From assembly GCA_040752025.1 (NCBI GenBank), contig JBFMFR010000020.1, forward strand, positions 36,863 to 100,862: a stretch of 64,000 nucleotides of DNA, in the 5' to 3' direction. A program made the position numbers and the translations under genes. The notes under the pieces are model-generated. The model ran no database searches. It was not told the DNA's origin and saw only the letters and a program-made list of their open reading frames with translations. Shown piece by piece: positions 35,072-42,954 of this stretch (position 1 is its first letter; the number at the start of each line of letters is the position of its first letter). This DNA is from JBFMFR01 sp040752025 (lineage in GTDB: Bacteria; Chloroflexota; Anaerolineae; Anaerolineales; UBA4823).

Positions 35072-35800
35072 GGCTGAGATTCCAAATCTCAGCTTGATAC
35101 CCCAAGTGCGCTGAAGCGCACTCCTCCGCAACCCGCTTCCCCAACGCGCTTCAGCGCGTTTTGCGTGGCAGGCCGGGAATTCATTCCTGGCCGTTGGTGT
35201 ACGTCTGGCGGGTTGCGCACGAGCCCCGGCAATTACGCACGCCACCACCGGCTGGGATNNNNNNNNNNNNNNNNNNNNNNNNNNNNNNNNNNNNNNNNNN
35301 NNNNNNNNNNNNNNNNNNNNNNNNNNNNNNNNNNNNNNNNNNNNNNNNNNNNNNNNNNCGCTTCCCCAACGCGCTTCAGCGCGTTTTGCGTGGCAGGCCG
35401 GGAATTCATTCCTGGCCGTTGGTGTACGTCTGGCGGGTTGCGCACGAGCCCCGGCAATTACGCACGCCACCACCGGCTGGGATTCAAAATCCCAGCCTGA
35501 TACCCCAAGTGCGCTGAAGCGCACTCCTCCCGCAGCCCGCTTCCCCAACGCGCTTCAGCGCGTTTTGCGTGGCAGGCCGGGAATTCATTCCTGGCCGGTG
35601 GCGTACGTCTGGCCGTTGTCGTACGTCTGGCGGGTTGCGCACGAGCCCCGGCAATTACGCACGCCGCCACCGGCTGGGATTCAAAATCCCAGCCGGATAC
35701 CCCAAGTGCGCTGCAGCGCACTCCTCCCGCAGCCCGCTTCCCCAACGCGCTTCAGCGCGTTTTGCGTGGCAGGCCGGGAATTCATTCCTGGCCGTTGGCG
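35072..35800. repeat. Array of a ~180-bp composite palindromic repeat, left copy set
   Basis: At least four copies, marked by AACGCGCTTCAGCGCGTT at 35143, 35368, 35547 and 35744; spacing between intact copies is 179 and 197. Each unit has four inverted repeats: GCTGGGATT/AATCCCAGC, GTGCGCT/AGCGCAC, AACGCGCT/AGCGCGTT and the imperfect GGCCGGGAAT/ATTCCTGGCC. One copy carries an extra ~18 bp duplication of GTACGTCTGG. No genes lie within; apparent open frames simply read the repeat. The assembly gap falls inside the array. Confidence 0.92.
35259..35358. other. Assembly gap of 100 N
   Basis: Exactly 100 ambiguous bases, the conventional size for a scaffold gap of unknown length. It interrupts the repeat array, as expected if short reads could not resolve it. 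Real sequence, possibly including genes, may be missing here. Confidence 0.97.
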
Positions 35801-35967
35801 CTCTCCGCCAGCAGCTCGGCCTGCAGTTCCACCAGGTTTTCCTCCAGGTGGAATTCGAACTCGGCCACGTCTGGCTTGTGGCGCTTGCCGCGCCGCGCCT
35901 TCTTGAACGCCAGGCGCAGGTTTTCGAAATCAACCACCTGCGGGTAGAGATGTTTGTGCCTTTTCAC
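35782..35967 (-). pseudogene. N-terminal remnant of a DGR-type reverse transcriptase
   Basis: 61 codons from a GTG preceded by GGAGG. The sequence (KHLYPQVVDFENLRLAF, ARRGKRHKPDVAEFEF, LEENLVELQAELLAES) matches the characteristic start of reverse transcriptases of diversity-generating retroelements and their group-II-like kin. After about residue 56 the frame runs into the repeat unit and stops; the catalytic palm with its YxDD motif is missing. It lies 109 bases downstream of the STAND/FGE gene on the same strand, the usual order of target then RT. Assignment rests on memory of the N-terminal pattern. Confidence 0.75.
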
Positions 35968-36076
35968 GCGCCTCCAAAAAAATTTTAAAAATTGATTAGC
36001 CAGGGTTGCAGCCTCCCAGGGGGCTCAAACAGAAACCAATCCCCAGCAGCCAGCAACCAGCAGCCAGCAAACAGAA

Positions 36077-38836
36077 CTAGCCAGGGGAAAGCACCCGGAA
36101 ACCGACATCGTTATTGAAGTCGTCGGGCACGAGCCTGTCCCGGTAGGCGCAGCGGGCGTCCCCACGATCGTCGCCCCACCCGCCGCCGCGCAAAACGCGC
36201 TCGCCTTCTGCCTGCGGGTCTTCGGCCTGCTCGCCCCGGTAGGGGTAGGGCCGGTACAGGCTGGCAGTCCACTCCCAGACGTTGCCGGCCTGGTCTTCGG
36301 CCCCATAGGGGCCCACCCCGCCGGCGGCGGCGTAGGCGCCCACCGGCGAAGGGCGCAGCAGGCGGCCCTCCAGGGTGTTGGCGCGCCGGGCGTCCCAGGC
36401 CGGCCCCCAGGGGTAGGCGCGGGCCGGGCTGGAGCGCCGCCCCAGGCGCGCCAGCAGACCGCGCTCAGGCCAGCCGCGCGCGGCCGCCTCCCATTCCACC
36501 TCGCTCGGCAGGCGGTAAACCTGCCCGCTGAGCGCCGAGAGCCAGGCGCAGTAGGCGCGCGCTTCGAACCAGGTCAGGCCCACCACCGGCTGGGAGGGGT
36601 TGTTGTACTGGCCGTCGCCCCAGTAGTGCGGCTCCCGGCGGGATTTCTCCGCAAAAGTCTGCGAGAGCGCCTCTTTCAGCTCCGCCTCGCTCATTCCGGC
36701 CACCTGCTCGAAAGCTTTGAGCTGCGCCGGCGAGTACAGCCCCTGGCTTTGCAGGCGCGCTTTCCAGTCCGGGTTGCTCTGCACGAAGCGTTGGGCTTGC
36801 AGCCAGTAGGACAGCGGCCCGCCGCTCACGTTCTCGCCGCGCAGCCAGCGTTGGTCCAGCTCCCCCTGCCAGTAAGCCTCGTCCTGGTAGCCGCCCGCCG
36901 CCATGAAGTGGGCGAACTCGGCGTTGGTCACCGGCCAGCGCCCGATGCGGAAAGCGGCCAGCTCGACGAACTGCCCCGGCTTTTCGTCTTCGTAGGCCTG
37001 CGCCTCGTTGGCCTGGCTGCCGATCCAGTATTTGCCGGCCGGCACGCTCACCAGCTCGGGCAGGATCACCGTCGCCCCCCCGACGGCCTGCGGGGCGAAG
37101 CGCGGGTCGCCGATGCGCCCCAGCACGAAGCCGGCCTGCAAGCGGGCGCGCAGGTGCACCCGCGGGTTGTACAGTTCGGCCAGCAGGTCGGCGCGCACGG
37201 CGTGCAGCGCCGCTTCAGGGCGGGAGATGCCGGCCTCGTCCAGGCAGCGCCCGGCCAGGGCCGGGCTGCCGCGCCGCACGGCCTCGATCAGCGCCTCGGG
37301 CCGCGCTGCCAGCCCACACGCCAAAATGGTGGTCACTTCCCAGCCCGTGCCAGGCGGCTCGGGCAGGGCGTCCCACTCGCCCACCTGCGCCGCCGGCATT
37401 TCGCTTTCCAGGCGCGCCGCCTTCCACAGGCGGCGCAAATCCTGCCCCTGCTCGAAGCGCCGCAGCAGTTCCACGGCGGCGAAATACTCTTGCAGCAGGT
37501 GGTGGTAGAAGCGCACCTCCGGCTCCACGCCCGGGTCCAGGATGGTGGCGGCGCGCCCGAAGCGCAGCAGGTCGGCGGGCGGCAGGCGCAGGTCTTCGCC
37601 CTGCCAGGCGACCACCTCGGGCAGGGCCGCCTGGGCGGCGCTGAGCGGGAAGCTGGTGCTCTCGCCCTGCTCCTGCATGGCAAAGGCCATCTGCGCCAGG
37701 GCCTGCACCTGCGTCGGGCGCGGCAGCCAGCCGGGGTGCGCCAGCAGTTCCTCGCGCCGGAACAGCTCCTCCACGAACCAGGCCAGCAGCGCCCCGCGGT
37801 TGGCCAGCGCCCCCTGGTCGCACTTGAAGGCGTAGGCCAGCAGGCACAGGTTGAAAGGGTTGCGCGCCATCTGGCGCAGGCGCGTGCGCGGGTCGTCCAG
37901 CAGCGCGCCCAGCCCCTCGGCCGGGTAGCGCCGCAGATAATCGGCGATGCGCTCGTCGTCCAGCGGCTCGACCCGCACGCGCTGCAGGTCCAACTGCCGG
38001 TCGTAATCGCGCTCCCGGCTGGTGAACACGATCTGGTTGTGGCCGGCGTACTCCTGGGCGAACAGCCGCCAGGCCTTCAGGCGCTCGTCACGCTCGTCGC
38101 GCGGGATCTCGTTGATCCCGTCCGCCAGCGCCAGCACCCGCCCCATCTGCAAGGCGTCGGCGAAATCGGAGCCGGCGCGCTGTTCCCACGCCGCCTGCAA
38201 GAACTCGAACGGCGTGCAGCGCCCCTGCTGGCTCAGGCGCACGAACAGCGGCAGCCGCCCGCCTGCGCCGGCCAGCAAGCGGCAGGCGGTCTCGAAGGCG
38301 ATCTTTTGCAGAGTGGTGGTCTTGCCCGAGCCCGGCTCGCCCAGGATGATCAAAGCGGCGTGGCGCTCCAGCGCCTCGGTGATATCTTCCAGCAGCACCG
38401 TCGTCACCGGCGGCATGCCCGGCCCGGCCTGCGGGTCGGGGCGGCGGAACTCGCTGAAAGCCACCGGCAGCTCCAGGCCCTGGATGGCGCGCCGCACGTC
38501 CAGGCGCGCCGCCAGGGGCGTGAAGCGCGTCGCCCACATCTGGTATTCGCGCTGCACGGTCAGCGAAAGCAGGTAAGAGCGCTCGTCGCGCCGCCCGGCC
38601 AGGCGCTGCGCCGCCCCCGGCCGGAAAGTCAGCTTCTCGCCCTCCAGCTCCGCCTGCAAAGGGGATTGAAAACCGCCCTGCAAATCCAGCGGGGCGAAGA
38701 CCGCCCCGCCCTGCAAAAAAGCCAGCACCTTTTCGACCAGCCGCTCCACGTCTTCAGGGCCGTAGCCATAGGTAACGCTGACGCGGTCGCGTCCCACAAA
38801 ATCTGCGCAGTGAACATCGCCCTCGATGTGCGTCAT
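36077..38836 (-). CDS. STAND/NACHT-type NTPase with C-terminal FGE/C-type-lectin domain; likely DGR target
   Basis: 919 aa from the ATG at 38836 (GAGGAGA six bases upstream). The N-terminus has GDVHCADFVGRDRVSV, like small adaptor segments of STAND proteins. NTPase: Walker A GEPGSGKTTTLQ near residue 165, a Walker B-like VLALADGINEIP, sensor region VFTSRERDYD. A helical arm follows. From about residue 595 lies a formylglycine-generating-enzyme-like domain (VPAGKYWIGSQ, WPVTNAEFAHFM, YRLPSEVEWEAAARGW, GNVWEWTASLY), ending VLRGGGWGDDRGDARC...VGFRV. Such fusions occur in NTP-dependent conflict systems, and this lectin-like end is a common DGR-diversified surface. The function as a sensor is inference. 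Confidence 0.88.
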   Translation of the reverse strand: MTHIEGDVHCADFVGRDRVSVTYGYGPEDVERLVEKVLAFLQGGAVFAPLDLQGGFQSPLQAELEGEKLTFRPGAAQRLAGRRDERSYLLSLTVQREYQMWATRFTPLAARLDVRRAIQGLELPVAFSEFRRPDPQAGPGMPPVTTVLLEDITEALERHAALIILGEPGSGKTTTLQKIAFETACRLLAGAGGRLPLFVRLSQQGRCTPFEFLQAAWEQRAGSDFADALQMGRVLALADGINEIPRDERDERLKAWRLFAQEYAGHNQIVFTSRERDYDRQLDLQRVRVEPLDDERIADYLRRYPAEGLGALLDDPRTRLRQMARNPFNLCLLAYAFKCDQGALANRGALLAWFVEELFRREELLAHPGWLPRPTQVQALAQMAFAMQEQGESTSFPLSAAQAALPEVVAWQGEDLRLPPADLLRFGRAATILDPGVEPEVRFYHHLLQEYFAAVELLRRFEQGQDLRRLWKAARLESEMPAAQVGEWDALPEPPGTGWEVTTILACGLAARPEALIEAVRRGSPALAGRCLDEAGISRPEAALHAVRADLLAELYNPRVHLRARLQAGFVLGRIGDPRFAPQAVGGATVILPELVSVPAGKYWIGSQANEAQAYEDEKPGQFVELAAFRIGRWPVTNAEFAHFMAAGGYQDEAYWQGELDQRWLRGENVSGGPLSYWLQAQRFVQSNPDWKARLQSQGLYSPAQLKAFEQVAGMSEAELKEALSQTFAEKSRREPHYWGDGQYNNPSQPVVGLTWFEARAYCAWLSALSGQVYRLPSEVEWEAAARGWPERGLLARLGRRSSPARAYPWGPAWDARRANTLEGRLLRPSPVGAYAAAGGVGPYGAEDQAGNVWEWTASLYRPYPYRGEQAEDPQAEGERVLRGGGWGDDRGDARCAYRDRLVPDDFNNDVGFRVLSPG
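36098..36178 (-). other. Putative DGR variable region of the FGE domain
   Basis: Last ~27 codons from WGDDRGDAR to the NNDVGF turn. Codons at surface positions (GAC, GAT, CGT, GAC, TGC, TAC, GAC, CTC, GTG, GAC, GAC, TTC, AAT, AAC, GAT, GTC) can each be derived from AAC, AAT, AGC, ATG or ATC by changing only adenines, while framework codons (Arg, Ala, Pro, Gly, Phe) stay fixed. That is the expected footprint of adenine-specific mutagenesis. No template repeat was found in the window. Confidence 0.6.
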
Positions 38837-38898
38837 ACCCAATCTCCTCGGCCTACCCCAGCCTGCCAAAATCTGGCGTAATTATACCCGCCGCGCCC

Positions 38899-39209
38899 AC
38901 CGGCTGGGATTCAAAATCCCAGCCTGCTACCCCAGGCGCGCTCAAAGCGCACTCCTCCCGCCGCCCACTTCCCCAACGCGCTTCAGCGCGTTTTGCGTGG
39001 CAGGCCGGGAATTCATTCCTGGCCGGTGGCGTACGTCTGGCGGGTTGCGCACGAGCCCCGGCAATTACGCACGCCACCACCGGCTGAGATTCCAAATCCC
39101 AGCCGGATACCCCAAGGCGCGCTCAAAGCGCACTCCCCCGCAGCCCGCTTCCCCAACGCGCTTCAGCGCGTTTTGCGTGGCAGGCCGGGAATTCATTCCT
39201 GGCCGGTGG
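38899..39209. repeat. Right copy set of the ~180-bp composite palindromic repeat
   Basis: Two copies in the same orientation as the left array, with AACGCGCTTCAGCGCGTT at 38975 and 39155 (period 180). The same four palindromes recur, with the small changes expected of older copies (GGCGCGCTCAAAGCGC in place of the perfect GTGCGCTGAAGCGCAC). The segment 39210-39500 beyond holds degenerate fragments of the same GC-rich vocabulary and a pair GGGGCGGGTC / GACCCGCCCC, but no gene. Confidence 0.9.
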
Positions 39210-39505
39210 CCGGCGGGTTGCATTCCCGGACGTTCAGCTCCCAGACGTACGCATTCCCCGCCGGCTGCACCGCCGGGCAATGCGCATGAGTCCCGGCAAT
39301 TGGGCGCCTGCCGATGGCGATAAGGGGGTGGGGATGTGATAGGGGCGCGCTGCGGGGCAGATGGGAGGGTTGTGAGGGGCGGCGGGGGCGGGTCGTGTCG
39401 ATTAAATCGCGCCGCGGGGCAGACGGGATCGTTGTATGGCAAGTAGATTTGCCAGAACGAGCAGACCCGCCCCTACGGTTGCGCATGCGGGGCTGTTTAA
39501 CATGA

Positions 39506-39511
39506 TATAAT
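39506..39511 (+). promoter_or_regulatory. -10 box TATAAT before the M23 lipoprotein operon
   Basis: Perfect TATAAT, 60 bases before the ATG at 39572, at the edge of the degenerate repeat region. A TTGCGC upstream is at 21 bases, too far for a good -35. Confidence 0.4.
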
Positions 39512-39571
39512 TCAGAGCGCATTCGTCCGATTATCCGTGTTATCCCGCCAATCCATATCCAATTTCCAGAT

Positions 39572-40273
39572 ATGAAACCTCTACCTCCTACCTTGCTCCT
39601 TCTAACTTCTATCTTGCTCCTCCTAACCCTCTCCCCCGCCCAGGCCCAGGACGCGCCCCCCTTCCAACTGCCCTTCGCCGGCCCGCCCGGCCCCAGCGCC
39701 TGGCTGCTCGGCCAGCCCTACGGCAACACCACCGGGGCCTACCGCCAGCGGGCCGGCATCTACCGCGCCGGCCAGGGCCTGCACTTCGGCGTGGATCTGT
39801 CCGCGGCCTGCGGCTACCCCATCGTCGCCATCGGCGACGGCGTGGTCGCCAAAGTCGACGCCCTGGAGCACGGCTCCGCCCCGCACAACCTGATGATCGA
39901 CCATCCCAACGGCTACGCTTCCTTCTACGGCCACCTGCTGGAGAAGCCTGACCTGTACGTGGGCCAGCCGGTGCAGGCCGGGCAAGAGATCGCCAAAGTC
40001 GGCGACCCCGATGGGCGCTGCAGCTCGCGCCCGCACCTGCACCTGGAAATCCGCAACGCCGGCTTCTACAACCGCGCCTACAACCCCCTGGCGCTCATCG
40101 CTGCGGACTGGGACACGCTGGCCCTGTTTGGGCCCTTCAGCGCCGGCTTCGCCCGCGACCTGCAAGATCCGCGCCAGTGGCAGAGCCTGTACGACCAGCC
40201 AGACGTGGCCTTCTGGGGGCCGCGCCTGAACGACTACACCGAAGCCTGGCCCCTGGAGTGGAACAGCCGGTGA
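39572..40273 (+). CDS. Secreted M23-family metallopeptidase
   Basis: 233 aa with a signal peptide (hydrophobic residues 6-20, cleavage near AQAQDA). The M23 domain has zinc motifs HFGVD and HLHLE plus YGHLLEKP. Cys at positions flanking the core (AACGYP, GRCSSRP) may form a disulfide. Unlike the rho-linked M23 protein it lacks LysM and starts with a loose N-terminal arm. It is expected to cut peptidoglycan or regulate such cutting outside the membrane. Its stop overlaps the next gene's GTG start. Confidence 0.88.
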   Translation: MKPLPPTLLLLTSILLLLTLSPAQAQDAPPFQLPFAGPPGPSAWLLGQPYGNTTGAYRQRAGIYRAGQGLHFGVDLSAACGYPIVAIGDGVVAKVDALEHGSAPHNLMIDHPNGYASFYGHLLEKPDLYVGQPVQAGQEIAKVGDPDGRCSSRPHLHLEIRNAGFYNRAYNPLALIAADWDTLALFGPFSAGFARDLQDPRQWQSLYDQPDVAFWGPRLNDYTEAWPLEWNSR

Positions 40274-41439
40274 CCTGCCCTTTGCGCGCTTCTCGGCACA
40301 CCCTGCTGTGGGCTGCCCTCCTGCTGGCCGGGACAGCTTGCGGCCCGCTCCAACCGCCCGCGCCCACGCGTACGAATGGCCCGGCAACTACCACGCCCGC
40401 GCCCGCTGCCAGCGCCGCCCCTGCAACCGCTACAGCCAGGCAAGGCGCGCCGGTCCCTGCCACTCCCGAGCCGGCAACGCCTGCGCTGATGTCCACGCCA
40501 ACGAATGCTCCCAGCCTGCGCCAGTTGACCCGCGGCGGCTGCTGCGTGCAGCCCTTCTGGTCGCCGGACGGCGCCCAGGTGCTGTTCCTCGACCGTCCTG
40601 CGCCGGAGGCCCCGGTCGGCCTGTGGGGCGTAGATGTAACCGGCGGCGAGCCGCGCCTGGTCACCGACAAATTGGGCCTGTACTCCACCGACATGCGCCT
40701 GCGCGCCTTCTTGCAGTCCGGGCGCACCACTGTCGAGCGCCTGTCGGACGGCGTCCGGTGGACCATCCCCAACAACGGGCGCATGCCCTACTTCTCCCCG
40801 GATGGCGAGTGGTTGGCCTGGAACGCCGGCGAATCCGGCCCGCCCGACGACACCGCCCGGCGCCAGGTGTGGGTCAGCCGGGTGGACGGCAGCCAGGCGC
40901 AGCGCCTCATCGACCTGACCGGCGGGAGCATGCAGGCCTGGCTCCCGGATGGTCGCCTGCTGGTCAGCCAGCGCATGCAATCCCCCGCATCCGGGCAGGC
41001 GCTCTTTGCATTGGCCCTCCAGGGCGAAAACGCTGGCGAACTGGTCGAACTGGCCCGCGGCCAGCGCCTGCGCGCCATCACCATCTCGCCTCAGGGCAGT
41101 TGGTTGGCCTACGTGGTGGCCTTCTCCGGCGACCCGGCCCAGGATGGCCTGTGGCTGCTGCACCTGTCCAGCGGTGAGCGCCGCCGGTTGGACCTGTTCG
41201 GTTCATTCCGCTGGCGCGACGACCAGCGCCTGCTGCTCGTGCCGCTCGACCTGTCCCAGCCCCCCCATCGCCTGCTGCAAATCGAAGCCGCCAGCGGCCA
41301 GGTAATCGACCTGACCGATCCTGCTCTGACCTCCTTCAAGATCGCCAACGGTGATTGGAGCGTCTCACCCGATGGGCGGCGCCTGGTCTTCGTCTCCGCT
41401 CAAGATCAAAACATCTGGCTGTTAGAGTTGGCCCCCTGA
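40270..41439 (+). CDS. Lipoprotein with WD40/TolB-like beta-propeller
   Basis: 389 aa from the GTG that overlaps the upstream stop (GTGA). The lipoprotein signal ends at LLAGTAC. An Ala/Thr/Pro linker (residues 28-75) is followed by repeats with the propeller motif WSPDGAQVLF, FSPDGEWLAW, SPQGSWLAYV and VSPDGRRLVFVS, as in TolB/DPP-IV-like blades. Probably anchored on the outer face of the membrane. No catalytic domain follows, so it may be a binding protein. Cotranscribed with the M23 peptidase. Confidence 0.85.
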   Translation: MTCPLRASRHTLLWAALLLAGTACGPLQPPAPTRTNGPATTTPAPAASAAPATATARQGAPVPATPEPATPALMSTPTNAPSLRQLTRGGCCVQPFWSPDGAQVLFLDRPAPEAPVGLWGVDVTGGEPRLVTDKLGLYSTDMRLRAFLQSGRTTVERLSDGVRWTIPNNGRMPYFSPDGEWLAWNAGESGPPDDTARRQVWVSRVDGSQAQRLIDLTGGSMQAWLPDGRLLVSQRMQSPASGQALFALALQGENAGELVELARGQRLRAITISPQGSWLAYVVAFSGDPAQDGLWLLHLSSGERRRLDLFGSFRWRDDQRLLLVPLDLSQPPHRLLQIEAASGQVIDLTDPALTSFKIANGDWSVSPDGRRLVFVSAQDQNIWLLELAP

Positions 41440-41442
41440 GCC

Positions 41443-41853
41443 TCACGGCTCCACGATCACCGTCAGGCGGAACGTGGCCTGCGGCGCGCCGCAGTGCGGG
41501 TTATTGCGCAGGCAGGGCGTGTCGCCCGTCGCGTTGAGATCCACCTCCCCTACCTCTAATGCCTGGAATACGCCCTGGTAGATCTGCCCCTCCGCCTGTT
41601 CGCCGCCCTCCGCCAGCCCCAGCAGCGCCGCGTCCGAGATGGTCACCGTCCACAGGTAATATTCCTCCAGCTCCAGCCGCAGGCGCTCCCCCACCCGCAG
41701 GCGCAGCGTCTGCCCGGAAAGATCCCGCCTCACCTCCAGCGGCTCGGCCCGCCGCGTAGCCGTTGGCGCGGCCAATGGACCTCCCACGCACCCCGCCACC
41801 AGCCCCAGGTATACAATCCACCGCAACACCCTGCAGATATCTCTGACCTGCAT
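41443..41853 (-). CDS. Small lipoprotein, chagasin (I42)-like fold possible
   Basis: 136 aa from the ATG at 41853, which gives the lipoprotein signal VLRWIVYLGLVAGC. A longer frame to 41982 starts with TTG and lacks a signal. The mature part (LRLRVGERLRLELEEYYLWTV, GVFQALEVGEVDLNATG, ATFRLTVIVEP) has the strand order of I42 protease inhibitors, but the NPTTGY and RPW signatures are absent, so this is a weak suggestion. Two Cys near the end (PCLRNNPHC) may pair. Confidence 0.6.
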   Translation of the reverse strand: MQVRDICRVLRWIVYLGLVAGCVGGPLAAPTATRRAEPLEVRRDLSGQTLRLRVGERLRLELEEYYLWTVTISDAALLGLAEGGEQAEGQIYQGVFQALEVGEVDLNATGDTPCLRNNPHCGAPQATFRLTVIVEP

Positions 41854-41978
41854 AATCATTCCGCCGGCCAGCCACCATCCGCCACTCAACCAGTCGGCGC
41901 AGGTTGACATAACGCTCGCAAGTTCCCCCCTGCGCCTTTTTTGCGGCGATTTGAATCGCGACCTCACTAACCCGCAGT

Positions 41979-42749
41979 TCAATCCTGGTCCTTAGGCTTG
42001 GCCTTTTTCTCCTTCTCTTTGTCCGGCTTGCCCTGCATGCCGTACTTCTCCAGGATTTCGCCCCAGCCCAGGCCGCTCGCCCGCTGCTCGAAGACCTGCC
42101 CCACGCTCACATTCGCCTCCCGGTGGATGCTGTAGGCCAGGTCGACCTCGCCGAAGCCGTAGCCCTGGCAGAACCAGCCCATGACCTCCTCGTAGCTCAC
42201 CCCGTAACGCCCAGCCAGCTTATCCCCGCTGGGGTGATGCTTCTCCTGGCTGCCATCGCAGTAAGCCCCATCGTTGGGCTCTTTGGTCTCTTCGCCATCC
42301 GGGTCCTGATCTTTGTCCAGATCTTTTTCCTTATCCTTATCCTTTGGCCCCTTGACTTTTTCCTTTTCTTTGTCCTTATCCTTGACCCGCTCTCCGGATG
42401 TCGACTGTCCCAGAGCGATGCTCAATGCCGCCGCGGCCTGATCTGCCGCCGCATCGGCCGAACTGCCATTGGCCTGCAGCGCCAGGCTCAGGTTTTCCAG
42501 AGCCTGGTCCAGGTGCGCCGTGTCGCCTTCCCAGGCCAGCTTCTGCACCTCGTCCAGGCGCTCGTGCGCCAGCGCCTGGTTCAGGCGCGCCACACCGAGC
42601 GGGCTGCTGGTCAGGCGCAACTGCATCGTCTCCATCCCCCGGTCCAACCCGTACAGCAGGTCGCCCGGCGCGGCCGCATTCGCCGAGCCCACCAATACAC
42701 CCGCCACGATCACCACTGCCAGCACCACTGCCAAAATTGGTTTCCACAT
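41979..42749 (-). CDS. DUF5667-like exported protein with Lys/Asp/Glu-rich spacer
   Basis: 256 aa from the ATG at 42749 (GGAGG six bases upstream). N-terminal signal or anchor (residues 4-25) ending in ANAAAPGD. Residues 27-100 resemble DUF5667 (PGDLLYGLDRGMETMQL, then a helical hairpin with ERLDEVQKLA). About 40 residues of alternating Lys, Asp and Glu follow, then a C-terminal helical region with YGVSYEEVMGWFCQGYGFGEV and a charged tail. DUF5667 is often linked to ECF-sigma loci, but none is seen here. The upstream region has TACAAT on the minus strand. Confidence 0.7.
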   Translation of the reverse strand: MWKPILAVVLAVVIVAGVLVGSANAAAPGDLLYGLDRGMETMQLRLTSSPLGVARLNQALAHERLDEVQKLAWEGDTAHLDQALENLSLALQANGSSADAAADQAAAALSIALGQSTSGERVKDKDKEKEKVKGPKDKDKEKDLDKDQDPDGEETKEPNDGAYCDGSQEKHHPSGDKLAGRYGVSYEEVMGWFCQGYGFGEVDLAYSIHREANVSVGQVFEQRASGLGWGEILEKYGMQGKPDKEKEKKAKPKDQD

Positions 42750-42954
42750 ACGCCACCTCCCGGCTTCGCCCGAATCGCATCCGCCGCGCATCACTTCCGC
42801 CGCGTCTCATACTATGATTGTAACAAAACTCAACCGATTTGGACCTGATACTCTTGTAAGCCCCCCTCATTCAGTTCCGTGAAATTGCGTTCGCCAACCG
42901 GAGCTAAACAAATCGAACCACGCAGCCGCCAGATAGGCCAAGAAAAATATGCAG

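Noticed and set aside
33114..35114. 666-codon open frame antisense to the second ValRS and across the T-box
   Set aside because: Shadow of a real gene; it also runs through a structured leader.
34850..35548. Open frames reading through the N gap and repeats
   Set aside because: They translate the palindromic repeat unit itself and include unknown bases; not protein genes.
35072..35800. CRISPR array
   Set aside because: The period is about 180 bp with whole-unit similarity; there are no short repeats with unique spacers and no cas genes.
35968..36076. Template repeat of the DGR between the variable gene and the RT
   Set aside because: The segment has GCTGGCTGCTGGTTGC-type short repeats and an AT-rich run but no similarity to the variable region; too short to hold a template.
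36626..38881. 751-codon open frame antisense to the STAND/FGE gene
   Set aside because: No domain features, composition typical of reverse-complement coding, and the minus-strand gene has clear motifs.
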